Assembly (NCBI GenBank): GCA_003222895.1
Contig: QHXI01000078.1
Span: 1 to 64,000, forward strand
Direction of reading: 5' to 3'
DNA length: 64,000 nucleotides
Source: Acidobacteriota bacterium
GTDB taxonomy: Bacteria > Acidobacteriota > Blastocatellia > Pyrinomonadales > Pyrinomonadaceae
Part shown: positions 44,285 to 52,935 of the stretch, piece after piece
Layout of the letters: each line of letters starts with the position of its first letter
Numbering within the stretch: the first letter of the stretch is position 1
Program-made: the position numbers and the translations under genes
The notes under the pieces: generated by a model
The model's database searches: none
What the model was told of the DNA's origin: nothing
The model's input: only the letters and a program-made list of their open reading frames with translations

Positions 44285-44914
44285 TTAGACCTTGAGAAAA
44301 TTTTCCAGGATTGTTCGGCCGTGCGGATGTTCTTCATCGAACAGCTCGGGATGAAACTGCACGGCATAGAGCGGCAGCGACGTGTGTTGCATCGCCTGGA
44401 TCTCTGACACCTCGTTCCTCGCCGTCTGAGTGAAATCCGGCGGCAAGGTCTTCACTTCGTCGCAATGCGACTCCCAAACAGTCATTTTGTCCGGCAAGCC
44501 TTCGAATAACGGACTGCGCGCTTCTGAACTCAACTCAACTTCGCAATACCCTCGTTCGCGAAAAGCCCCGTCATAGTTTTCACCCGGCGTAATCCGCTCG
44601 ATTAAGTCGACGGGCGCGCCAAACGCCAGCGCCATCTGTTGATGTCCGCCGCAGACGCCGAGTATCGGCTGACGCGCCGCGCGGATCACATAAAAAACTC
44701 CGGCGAGCGATTGCGAAGAATAACGATCCCAGGGATGGCTTTGACCGCTCAGGATGATGTGCGAAGGTTTGAGTGTCTTGACGAACTCCGGCGTTATGTT
44801 TTGAAACGGCTCGGTCACCACGCGCATGTTAGGCTCGATGCGTTGCAGCGCGGCGCGAATCTCTCGCGGGCTGGAACCGACGCCTTCAATTGTGTTGTCA
44901 ACCAATAGGATCAT
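44285..44914 (-). CDS. Class I glutamine amidotransferase-like protein
   Basis: A 209-residue single-domain amidotransferase: ILLVDNT at the N-terminus, the nucleophile elbow ILGVCGGHQQMALAFG, and the catalytic His-Glu in YAVQFHPELFDEE. The oxyanion strand is SHIILSGQSHPW. The layout resembles GuaA/TrpG/HisH-type glutaminase domains, but no synthase partner is adjacent. It could be a stand-alone gamma-glutamyl hydrolase-like or GMP-synthase-like subunit. It is transcribed away from the kyn genes. Confidence 0.8.
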   Translation of the reverse strand: MILLVDNTIEGVGSSPREIRAALQRIEPNMRVVTEPFQNITPEFVKTLKPSHIILSGQSHPWDRYSSQSLAGVFYVIRAARQPILGVCGGHQQMALAFGAPVDLIERITPGENYDGAFRERGYCEVELSSEARSPLFEGLPDKMTVWESHCDEVKTLPPDFTQTARNEVSEIQAMQHTSLPLYAVQFHPELFDEEHPHGRTILENFLKV

Positions 44915-45016
44915 CTGTAAGAATTAGTCTCGCTACGTTCGGCACAACTCTACTAAATTATTCCGCGAGTGGCGAACGTTTCTGATGCTGGATTAACGTG
45001 AGCTGAAGCTGAAAGT

Positions 45017-46210
45017 TTGACTGACGAACTTCTCAAATATCGCACTGAGTTTCCGATCCTGGACCAGACTGTCTATCTGATTTCGCACAGTCTCGGCGCG
45101 ATGCCGCGGGCAACGTACGAACGACTGCACGAGTACGCTGACCGTTGGGCGACGCGGGGCGTGCGCGCGTGGGCCGAAGGCTGGTGGGACATGCCGGTGA
45201 CGATCGGAAATCAGATCGCGCGCATTATCGGCGCCGGCGAGAACACCGTGGTCATGCATCAGAATGTTTCGATCTGCCAGTCTCTGGTTCTTTCATGTCT
45301 ACTGCCCCAGAAAAATTCGACGCGTAACAAGATAGTTTATGAAGAGCTGAACTTTCCGTCGGTGATGTACGTGTACGAAGCGCATGCCCGCGCGCACGGC
45401 TTGCGAATTGAAAGAGTGAAGAGCGATGACGGTATCACCATGCCGTTGGAAAGAATGCTGGCGGCGATTGATGAAGAGACTTTGCTCGTTCCGATATCGC
45501 ACGTTCTTTTCAAGAGCGCCTTCCTGCAAGATGCGAAAGCGATCACGGAACGCGCACATGAAGTCGGCGCGCTGGTCGTGCTCGACACTTATCAATCGGC
45601 CGGGACCGTGCCGTTCAGCGTTAAAGAATTGAACGTGGACTTTGCAACTGGCGGTTCCGTCAAATGGCTTTGCGGCGGGCCGGGCGCGGGCTATCTTTAC
45701 GTGCGACCGGACTTGATCGATCAACTGCAACCGAAGACCACCGGTTGGATGGCCCACGAGCATCCATTCGCTTTCGAAACTGAGATGCATTACGCGCCCA
45801 ACATCACGCGATTTCTGCACGGCTCGCCGGCAATTCCCGCTTTGTACGCGGCTGAATCAGGCTACAAGATCATCAATGAAATTGGCGTCGACGCGATTCG
45901 TAAAAAGAGCATTCGTCAAACTGAATATTTGATCAAATTGGCGAAGGAAGCAGGTTTTCACGTTACCAGTCCGCAAGATGCCGCGCGGCGAGGCGGCACG
46001 ATTTCAGTTTGGGACGACAACGCCGCGGCGATCGCGAAAGAATTAATTCGGCGCGAGTTCATCGTCGATTATCGGCCGGGCGCGGGCGTGCGCATTTCGC
46101 CGCATTTTTATACGAAAGACGAAGAACTTGAATTGGTCATCGCTGAGATGAAAAAGATTCGCGACAATCGCGAATACGCGACCGCTGAGAAAGCGGGAGC
46201 CGCGTTTTGA
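45017..46210 (+). CDS. kynU: Kynureninase-like PLP enzyme
   Basis: A fold-type I, class V aminotransferase family protein of 397 residues. The sequence YLISHSLGAMPRATYERLHEYADRWATRGVRAWAEGWWDMPVTIGNQIA matches kynureninases. The PLP lysine is in GGSVKWLCGGPGAGYLYVRPDL, and the Asp that holds the pyridine nitrogen is in VVLDTYQSAGTVPF. Kynureninase splits kynurenine to anthranilate and alanine. Tryptophan 2,3-dioxygenase starts 3 nt after its stop, which strongly supports the assignment. The start is TTG 45017 and no ATG fits. Kynurenine formamidase is not in the window. Confidence 0.82.
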   Translation: MTDELLKYRTEFPILDQTVYLISHSLGAMPRATYERLHEYADRWATRGVRAWAEGWWDMPVTIGNQIARIIGAGENTVVMHQNVSICQSLVLSCLLPQKNSTRNKIVYEELNFPSVMYVYEAHARAHGLRIERVKSDDGITMPLERMLAAIDEETLLVPISHVLFKSAFLQDAKAITERAHEVGALVVLDTYQSAGTVPFSVKELNVDFATGGSVKWLCGGPGAGYLYVRPDLIDQLQPKTTGWMAHEHPFAFETEMHYAPNITRFLHGSPAIPALYAAESGYKIINEIGVDAIRKKSIRQTEYLIKLAKEAGFHVTSPQDAARRGGTISVWDDNAAAIAKELIRREFIVDYRPGAGVRISPHFYTKDEELELVIAEMKKIRDNREYATAEKAGAAF

Positions 46211-46213
46211 AAA

Positions 46214-47068
46214 ATGCCTAACGACTACGGCAAAAACAATCCGCTCTCGTACAACAAATATCTCCGCGTGCCGGAGCTGATCGATCTGCAGGCTTGTCTG
46301 TCTACGCCGGCGCAGCACGATGAATTGCTTTTCATCACGGTGCATCAGGCATACGAGCTTTGGTTCAAGCAGATTCTTCATGAGATCGACGCGGCGATTA
46401 TTTCGATGAAAGAAGATCGCATCGCGGAAGCCGTGCAAGCAATGCGGCGAATTGGTGAGATCGAGAAACTGCTCATCTCGCAAATTCACATTCTCGAGAC
46501 GATGATGCCGCTGCGGTTTCTTAGCTTTCGCGACGAGCTGAATCCCGCGAGCGGCTTTCAATCGATGCAATTTCGCGAGATCGAATTCTCTTCCGGCCTG
46601 AAGGATGAGAAGATTCTGCGGCAATTTGCGACAGACGACTATGCGCATAGACGTCTGCAGGCGCGGATGAACATGCCGTCGTTGTCCGAAACTTTTTTTG
46701 CGCTGTTGCGACGACGCGGTTTTGACACGCCCTCGAGCGATTCGCCGCGCGATGCAAAGGAGCGTCGCAGTAATTACGGCAAACGGCAGCGCGCCATAGT
46801 TGAACTCCTCACGCATCACGAACAGTTTCATAGAGAGTACGATCTGGCGGAAGCGCTGCTCGATCATGACGAGTACTTTTCACTTTGGCGTTCGCATCAC
46901 GTCAAGATGGTCGAGCGAATGGTTGGGGCAAAGCGCGGCACCGGTGGTTCGGAAGGCATCGGCTATTTGCTTACAACACTCGATAAAAAATTTTTTCCCG
47001 AGATGTGGGAAGCGCGCACTTATCTCAGCACGGAGCACGATGATAAGGGATGCCCGTTTGCGAAATAG
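46214..47068 (+). CDS. kynA: Tryptophan 2,3-dioxygenase
   Basis: Haem enzyme that opens the indole ring to N-formylkynurenine. It has 284 residues. Family motifs are NNPLSYNKYLRVPELIDLQ, HDELLFITVHQAYELWFKQILHEID (substrate-side His), RFLSFRDELNPASGFQSMQFREIE, and HHVKMVERMVGAKRGTGGSEGIGYL with the haem-ligand His near HVKMVERM. It forms an operon with kynU. Confidence 0.95.
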   Translation: MPNDYGKNNPLSYNKYLRVPELIDLQACLSTPAQHDELLFITVHQAYELWFKQILHEIDAAIISMKEDRIAEAVQAMRRIGEIEKLLISQIHILETMMPLRFLSFRDELNPASGFQSMQFREIEFSSGLKDEKILRQFATDDYAHRRLQARMNMPSLSETFFALLRRRGFDTPSSDSPRDAKERRSNYGKRQRAIVELLTHHEQFHREYDLAEALLDHDEYFSLWRSHHVKMVERMVGAKRGTGGSEGIGYLLTTLDKKFFPEMWEARTYLSTEHDDKGCPFAK

Positions 47069-47107
47069 CGCGTGCTAGAATATTTGGATTGGAAAGGAGT
47101 GGCTCGC

Positions 47108-47302
47108 ATGTCCAGTAATGTTCAATACGTCGTTGACGCAAACGGCGAGAAAACCGCGGTGATCCTTCCACTCGACGAATATCGAGAATGGCGTGAGGAC
47201 CAGCACGTAATCAGAGTCGCCGAAGAGACCAAAGATGAGCCAACTCGTCCGTTGAGCGAAGTACTTGACGAGCTGCGCCGTGCCGGTGAGATCGATGTAT
47301 GA
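47108..47302 (+). CDS. RelB/Phd-like antitoxin
   Basis: A 64-residue acidic protein (VQYVVDANGEKTAVILPLDEYREWREDQ...RPLSEVLDELRRAGEIDV). The VDxxGxxxAVILPLxEYxxL pattern is typical of antitoxins that accompany RelE toxins. ATG 47108 follows GGAAAGGAG; the listed start at 47072 is too early. It overlaps the toxin gene by 8 nt. Confidence 0.75.
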   Translation: MSSNVQYVVDANGEKTAVILPLDEYREWREDQHVIRVAEETKDEPTRPLSEVLDELRRAGEIDV

Positions 47303-47548
47303 AGTCGTCCTTACTTCACATGCGCAGCGCGAACTAAACAGGCTCGATCGACCGGTCAAAAATAGAATTCTCTCAGCAGCGATAGCACTCACTAACAATC
47401 CGAGACCACCAGGTTGCATTAAGATAAGAGGCGAAGAAAACCGATGGCGGATTCGTGTAGGCGATTGGCGCATTGGTTACGAGATAGATGACCGGTCGCA
47501 ACCGTAACCGTCATAACGATCGGCCACAGGCGCGAGTTTTACCACTGA
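47295..47548 (+). pseudogene. RelE/ParE-type toxin with a single-base frameshift near its end
   Basis: ATG 47295 (YEVVLTSHAQRELNRLDRPVKNRILSAAIALTNNPRPPGCIKIRG...WRIRVGDWRIGYEIDDRS) is a RelE-superfamily mRNA interferase. In frame it ends early at 47507 (SQP). In the next frame, from 47501, the DNA reads TVTVITIGHRREFYH and stops at 47548, which is exactly the expected RelE C-terminus with its catalytic-region HRR. One base is missing near 47499. The toxin would be inactive as written, while the antitoxin is intact. Confidence 0.8.
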
Positions 47549-47550
47549 CA

Positions 47551-49134
47551 ATGCCTGTCGAATTTCCCGAACGCTTCAACATGGCCGATTACTTCCTCTA
47601 TCACAATTTAGAGGAAGGGCGCGAAGACAAAGTCTGCCTGTACTTCAAAGATCAAAGCTTCACCTATGGCGAGGCTGCGCGCATGTCGAACGCAACGGGC
47701 AATGCGCTGCGCATGCTGGGTGTCAGGATCGAAGATCGCGTGCTGATCGTTTTGCCGGATTGCCCCGAGTTCGTCTGGACCTGGTTTGGCGCCGCGCGCA
47801 TCGGCGCGGTGATCACAATGGTTAACCCGCTGCTGCCGGCGGATGATTATCGATACTATTTGAATTACACGCGGGCGCGCGCCGCAATTGTTCACGAAGC
47901 CTTTCTCAGACCTTTTGCCGAGGCTGTGGCTGATGCGAACTACTTGCGTTCGGTGATAGTCGTGCGGAACGAAGAAGCGATCGACGGCGAGCTGATCGAT
48001 TCACGCAGCAGCCTGAAATCGTTTTCGTTTTCTGAAGTCGTCTCTACCCAGCCAACCGCGTGCCGTGCCGCCGAGACGCATCGCGACGACATCGCCATCT
48101 GGCTGTTCACATCCGGCTCGACTGGCCATCCGAAAGGCGCAGTTCATCTTCAGCACGACCTGCCTTATAACACGGAAGTTTTCGCGAAGCGCTCAATGAG
48201 CGTTAACGAAAACGATCTGACGGTTTCCGTTCCCAAACTTTTCTTTGGCTATGCGACGGGAACGAACCTGCTGTTTCCGTTTGCGGTGGGCGGCGCAACG
48301 GCGCTTTTCTCTGAGCGCTCAACTCCGGAAAAGATGTTCGAAGTGATCGAGCGCTATCGTCCGACGATTCTCACGACAGTGCCGACTATGATCAATTCGA
48401 TGTTGAATGCCGAAGACGCCAGTTCGCATGACTTATCAAGCATTCGTTTCTGTTATTCAGCCGGCGAAGCTCTGCCCGTAGAGCTTTATCATCGCTGGAA
48501 AGAAAAGTTTGGTGTTGAGATTTGCGACGGCATCGGCTCGGCCGAGATGTTTCATATCTACATCACGAATCGCCCCGGCGATGTGAAGCCGGGCAGCCTC
48601 GGCCGCATCGTCGAAGGTTACGAAGCAAAGATTGTCGATGCTGAAGGAAACGAAGTGCCGACCGGCGACATCGGCACCTTGAAAATCAAAGGTGACTCAG
48701 CCGCGTTGTGTTATTGGAACGCGCACGAGAAATCGAAAGCGACTTTCGCCGGCGATTGGTGCACCAGCGGCGATCAGTTTCACGTTGATGAAGAAGGCTA
48801 CTACTGGTATCACGGCCGCACGGATGACATGCTGAAAGTCGGTGGCGTGTTTGTGGCGCCGAGCGAAATCGAAAACTGTCTGCTGCAACACGAAGCTGTG
48901 CTGGAGTGCGCAGTAGTGGGCCAGGCAGACAGCGATGGGTTGGTCAAACCAAAAGCGTTCATCGTCGCTCGCAACGGCCAGCCGGCTAATGAAGCACAGG
49001 CTAACGCGATTAAGGATTTTGTAAAGACGCGCCTCGCGCTTTACAAGTATCCACGTTGGATTGAGTTTGTTGATTCGCTGCCGAAAAATGATCGCGGGAA
49101 AGTAGAGCGAAAGCTATTAAAGAATCTCGAGTAA
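47551..49134 (+). CDS. Benzoate-CoA-ligase-family aryl-CoA ligase
   Basis: An AMP-forming acyl-CoA ligase of 527 residues from ATG 47551; the listed start lies in the toxin gene. The ATP motif is LFTSGSTGHPKGAVH, A5 is DGIGSAEMFHIYITNRPGDVKPGSLG, A8 is YWYHGRTDDMLKVGGVFVAPSEIE, and the catalytic Lys is in PKNDRGKVERKLLKNL. VCLYFKDQSFTYGEAARMSN...LPDCPEFVWTWFGAARIGAV and PKLFFGYATGTNLLFPF are typical of benzoate/aminobenzoate-CoA ligases. Close linkage to kynU-kynA, which would make anthranilate, suggests 2-aminobenzoate as substrate; this is inference. Confidence 0.82.
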   Translation: MPVEFPERFNMADYFLYHNLEEGREDKVCLYFKDQSFTYGEAARMSNATGNALRMLGVRIEDRVLIVLPDCPEFVWTWFGAARIGAVITMVNPLLPADDYRYYLNYTRARAAIVHEAFLRPFAEAVADANYLRSVIVVRNEEAIDGELIDSRSSLKSFSFSEVVSTQPTACRAAETHRDDIAIWLFTSGSTGHPKGAVHLQHDLPYNTEVFAKRSMSVNENDLTVSVPKLFFGYATGTNLLFPFAVGGATALFSERSTPEKMFEVIERYRPTILTTVPTMINSMLNAEDASSHDLSSIRFCYSAGEALPVELYHRWKEKFGVEICDGIGSAEMFHIYITNRPGDVKPGSLGRIVEGYEAKIVDAEGNEVPTGDIGTLKIKGDSAALCYWNAHEKSKATFAGDWCTSGDQFHVDEEGYYWYHGRTDDMLKVGGVFVAPSEIENCLLQHEAVLECAVVGQADSDGLVKPKAFIVARNGQPANEAQANAIKDFVKTRLALYKYPRWIEFVDSLPKNDRGKVERKLLKNLE

Positions 49135-49136
49135 GC

Positions 49137-49226
49137 TCCCTCTCCCTCTGGGAGAGGGCTGGGGTGAGAGTTTACGCGAGTGCTCCACTAGACCCTCACC
49201 CTAACCCTCTCCCAGAGGGAGAGGGA
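49137..49226. repeat. Large inverted repeat TCCCTCTCCCTCTGGGAGAGGG...
   Basis: TCCCTCTCCCTCTGGGAGAGGGCTGGGGTGAGAG and its partner CCCTCACCCTAACCCTCTCCCAGAGGGAGAGGGA pair over about 33 bp with a ~22-nt centre. Each arm also contains its own CCCTCT...AGAGGG hairpin. It lies between the convergent ligase and response-regulator genes and could stop transcription from both sides. Confidence 0.8.
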
Positions 49227-49235
49227 ACTCTGTAC

Positions 49236-50642
49236 TTATCGCAGTCTTCCCTCCAAATTATAATCCCGCAAACGCCGATACAATGTCGAAGGTGAAATGC
49301 CGAGCACTTCCGCGGCTTTGCCTCGATGCCAGCCTACACGCTCAAGCGCGGTGATAATCTGTTGCTTCTCAATGTCGCGCAGCGAACCCGTCACTGCTCC
49401 TGAGTCTTCAGCGCCGGGCGTTGCCGTGGCAGATGGTTGCGCCGCGACGTAAAGCATCGAGCCGTTGGTGCGCGCGATCTCCGGCGGCAGCTCGCGCGCA
49501 GTAATTTTCCCCTCATTCGATAACAACACCGCGCGCTCAAGACAGTTGCGAAGCTGACGCACGTTGCCGGGCCAGCCATACGAACGCATCTGGGCCAGCG
49601 CGTCAGGCATAACCTCCGGCGGATTCGCGCCGCCGAGTTGTTTCAGCATGTGATGCATCAACGGCTCGATGTCCTCAGGCCGTTCACGTAGCGGCGCCAG
49701 GTGAATTTGAAAGCTGTTGATGCGATACAGCAGGTCCGCACGGAACGCTCCGTCATTAACCACGGTATCAAGATTTCGATTCGTTGCGGCCACAATGCGC
49801 ACGTTCACTTCGACCTTACGCACCCCGCCAACCCGGAAGAAGGTTCGCGTTTCGATCGCGCGCAGAAGTTTCGCTTGCAGATTGGCAGGCAGCTCAGTCA
49901 CTTCATCGAGGAACAAGGTTCCGCCGTCGGCTAACTCGATCAACCCGAGCTTGCGGGCTTTCGCTCCTGAGAACGCACCGGCTTCATAGCCGAATAATTC
50001 TGATTCAAGCAAAGACTCCTGGAAGGCAGCGCAGTTCAGATCGATGAACGATCCGTTGGCGCGACTCGACAGCCGATGAATTGCCTGCGCGATCAATTCT
50101 TTGCCGGTGCCTGACTCGCCGGTAATCAAAACGGAAGCGTCCGAGGGCGCGACGCGCTCAACCAAGCGAATCGCTTCGGCCATCGCTTGCGATTGGCTCA
50201 CGATTTCCGGCATCGCTGATTGTCTTTGAATTTGCGCGCGCAACCTTTGGTTATCAACACGCAGGTTTCTTTTTTCGGCTGCTTGCCGGACTCGTACGTC
50301 CAGCTCGTTTATGCTATAGGGCTTTGTCAGGTAATCGTAGGCGCCGAGTCGCATTGCTTCGACCGCAGTTTCGATCGTTCCCTGGCCGGTCAGCATGATG
50401 ACTTCCGGCGGATTCGGCCGTTCATGCACGCGCCGCAGCAGTTCCATCCCGTCAATGTGCGGCATGTTGATGTCGCACAGCAGAACATCGACGTTGCTCT
50501 CTTCGAGTTTGCGCAGCGCCGCTTCACCATCGGGCGCAGCCTGCACTCGATAACCGAGCCGCTGAAGCTCCTTTTGCAACACGAGCCGAAGGTTCGATTC
50601 GTCTTCGGCGATCAGAAGTCTTGCATCACGCTGTTCGTTCAC
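49236..50642 (-). CDS. NtrC-family sigma54 response regulator with GAFSGA motif
   Basis: A 468-residue activator: receiver domain (residues ~8-120; LLIAEDESNLRLVLQKEL, phospho-Asp in VDVLLCDINMP, Lys in YDYLTKPYSI), AAA+ domain (GESGTGKELIAQAIHRL Walker A, GGTLFLDEVTELP Walker B), and a Fis-type HTH (ALERVGWHRGKAAEVLGISPSTLYRRLRDYNL). The sigma54-contact loop reads EAGAFSGA, with Ser in place of the usual Thr of GAFTGA. It follows the hybrid kinase by 30 nt, so the pair is a probable two-component system. Its target promoters are unknown. Confidence 0.93.
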   Translation of the reverse strand: MNEQRDARLLIAEDESNLRLVLQKELQRLGYRVQAAPDGEAALRKLEESNVDVLLCDINMPHIDGMELLRRVHERPNPPEVIMLTGQGTIETAVEAMRLGAYDYLTKPYSINELDVRVRQAAEKRNLRVDNQRLRAQIQRQSAMPEIVSQSQAMAEAIRLVERVAPSDASVLITGESGTGKELIAQAIHRLSSRANGSFIDLNCAAFQESLLESELFGYEAGAFSGAKARKLGLIELADGGTLFLDEVTELPANLQAKLLRAIETRTFFRVGGVRKVEVNVRIVAATNRNLDTVVNDGAFRADLLYRINSFQIHLAPLRERPEDIEPLMHHMLKQLGGANPPEVMPDALAQMRSYGWPGNVRQLRNCLERAVLLSNEGKITARELPPEIARTNGSMLYVAAQPSATATPGAEDSGAVTGSLRDIEKQQIITALERVGWHRGKAAEVLGISPSTLYRRLRDYNLEGRLR

Positions 50643-50672
50643 TGTTATTACCCCGCACTTGGAAGGATGGTA

Positions 50673-52706
50673 CTAATCAGTTGCGACTGGCAATGTAATC
50701 GTGAAGGTCGTGCCGGCGCCGACAGTGGATCGCACGTCGAGGCGTCCTCCATGATCACATAAAATACCATAACAAACGGCCAGTCCCAGACCGGTTCCCC
50801 GGCCGACGTCCTTGGTAGTGAAGAACGGATCGAAAATCTTGGTCATGTTTTCTGGAGGAATTCCAAATCCAGTGTCCTTAACTTGGATCAGCACACGCGA
50901 GCCATCTTGGGTCGCGCGCAAAGTCAATTTTCCGCCATTGGGCATCGCATCAATCCCGTTCGTTGCCAAAGCGACCACAGCTTGCTGCAACTGACCGACA
51001 TCGCCGAGCACCATCGGAAGATTTTCAGCGGCCTCGATCTCAATACCCACGTTGTCGCCGCGCTGTTGGTGTGTAACCAGGCGCGCAGTCGCCTTAATCA
51101 CGTCAGTTATGTCTACGGGCACACGCTGGCCCGCGCGCAAGCGGCTGAAATCGAGTAAGCCGTTCGTGATCGATTTGCAGCGGAAAGCTTCGTCTCGAAT
51201 CAAACCGAGATATTCGCGCAAGTCTTCAGCGTCGGGCGAATCACCGAACGCTCCTTCCTCAATTCTTTTCTCCAGCGATTCAGCGCACGCGGCGATCGTT
51301 GCCAGAGGGTTGTTGATTTCGTGAACGACTCCGGCTGCGAGACGTCCGACGGCAGCGAGCTTCTCTGCGCGGCCGACGGCGCGTTGGGCTTTCACGCGCT
51401 GCGTGATGTTTTCGCCGACGGTGATCACGTGACTTACTTGATTACTCTCGCGCGCTCGCATCGGAATTTTACTGATCAGCCAGTGATTGGTGTCGCCCTT
51501 GCCAGTCACGGTTTCCTGCTCGACGCGATGAATTTCGCCAGTGGCGAAGACTCTGCCGAACTCGTGCGCCAGAAGTTCGCGATTTTGTTTCGTGAGGACC
51601 TCAAAGACGTTCTTTCCGAGCACCTTCTTCCGCGGCAGTCCGAGTTCGCCCAGCTCACGATTGCGATTCCAGGCCACAATTTTGTAGTCACGATCGATCG
51701 CGTAAAGCGATAATGGCAGCGTATCGATAATCGCTTCCGTAAAGCGCTGATGCATCTCAGATTCGATTGTGCGTCGATCGACCTCTTCGGCGAGCGTTGC
51801 GGCGGATTCGCGGGCCTTCAAATAAAGCGTCGAGATATGCGCAGCGAATGCCGCCTGTTGAGCTGCCGTATCGAGCAAATGAGTTTCCTCATCCGTACAG
51901 TCTTCGATGGACGCAAATGCGACGATCAAGGCGCCGAAGTTGTGCCGGTTGAAGCGGATTGGAACGACGTATTCGATTGCATGCTGAGCATCGCACAGAA
52001 AGAAGTCGCGTTTCTTCGTTAATTTGGCCGCAACGACAGAATCAAGCGAATCGATCCATCCGTTGAGTCGCGGCAGATCGACGAGCGACTGATTGCCCGC
52101 GCTTCCTTCTCGATCAAAAACACAAACTGCCAATCCCTTGCCATTGTTCTTGATCGCGCATGCAGTTTGTTCGGCGTTCGTGCCTTCGTAGATCGCCCCG
52201 GCGACGCGTCGCGAAACCTGCTCGGGATAGAGCGTTTGCAACAGGCCTCGTCCCAGATCGGCGAGGAAACCCAGTTCGCGATTCGTGCCGATAAGATCCG
52301 ATTCCCGCTGCGCAAAATTCAAATGAGAGTTGACCCGCGAAATCAATTCGCCGGGTGACGAAGGCTTGACGATGTAATCGTCAGCGCCGGCTGTGAACGC
52401 ATCGACTTTGCGGCCTTCGCTGTCGTTAGCGGAAAAGATAACCAGCGGCAGTTGTCTGAGGTTCGGCTGGGCGCGTAGCAGACGACATAGCGCGACACCA
52501 TCGACGTCTGGCAGTTCGACATCGACCATCACTAGATCGCAGACCTGCTTGCGCAGAAGTTTTAGCGCCGACGGCGCATCCTCGACAGTAATCGTGCGGT
52601 GGCCGGCGCCTTCGAAAATGCTGCGCAGACCTTCGCGCGCAGATCGGTCGTCATCGACGATTAGCAAAGTCGCGCCGGGTGTTGGCTCTAATTGTGCAAC
52701 GGACAT
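50673..52706 (-). CDS. Hybrid histidine kinase: REC-GAF-PAS-HisKA-HATPase
   Basis: A 677-residue cytoplasmic sensor without membrane helices. It has an N-terminal receiver ([23 protein letters not shown], phospho-Asp in [15 protein letters not shown], Lys in [13 protein letters not shown]), a GAF-like region (~150-310), a PAS domain (~320-435; [22 protein letters not shown]), the dimerisation/phospho-His box [22 protein letters not shown], and an ATPase ([44 protein letters not shown]). It phosphorylates, presumably, the NtrC-type regulator encoded 30 nt downstream. Its own receiver may take input from another kinase. Confidence 0.92.
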   Translation of the reverse strand: MSVAQLEPTPGATLLIVDDDRSAREGLRSIFEGAGHRTITVEDAPSALKLLRKQVCDLVMVDVELPDVDGVALCRLLRAQPNLRQLPLVIFSANDSEGRKVDAFTAGADDYIVKPSSPGELISRVNSHLNFAQRESDLIGTNRELGFLADLGRGLLQTLYPEQVSRRVAGAIYEGTNAEQTACAIKNNGKGLAVCVFDREGSAGNQSLVDLPRLNGWIDSLDSVVAAKLTKKRDFFLCDAQHAIEYVVPIRFNRHNFGALIVAFASIEDCTDEETHLLDTAAQQAAFAAHISTLYLKARESAATLAEEVDRRTIESEMHQRFTEAIIDTLPLSLYAIDRDYKIVAWNRNRELGELGLPRKKVLGKNVFEVLTKQNRELLAHEFGRVFATGEIHRVEQETVTGKGDTNHWLISKIPMRARESNQVSHVITVGENITQRVKAQRAVGRAEKLAAVGRLAAGVVHEINNPLATIAACAESLEKRIEEGAFGDSPDAEDLREYLGLIRDEAFRCKSITNGLLDFSRLRAGQRVPVDITDVIKATARLVTHQQRGDNVGIEIEAAENLPMVLGDVGQLQQAVVALATNGIDAMPNGGKLTLRATQDGSRVLIQVKDTGFGIPPENMTKIFDPFFTTKDVGRGTGLGLAVCYGILCDHGGRLDVRSTVGAGTTFTITLPVATD

Positions 52707-52935
52707 TCGTTAAATAATGCGTTCAATCTCCGACAGTGGAGTTCGGGAAAAATCCGAGGAAAGGCGCAGCAGTCGACACCGTCTACTCGATTGGCAGTGC
52801 GGTCTAGGACAAGGCGCTGGATTTGACGGTCGTCAGAACGGCAACCGCTTGCGGGATAGATGATTGTGGTCCCGCATTACCACTCTTCCAATTTGACTGG
52901 TCGAGGGGCGTATTGTCAAGAAATTTCCGCGAAAA

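Noticed and set aside
46043-46867. 274-aa minus-strand ORF opposite kynU/kynA
   Set aside because: It is a shadow ORF across two conserved genes on the plus strand.
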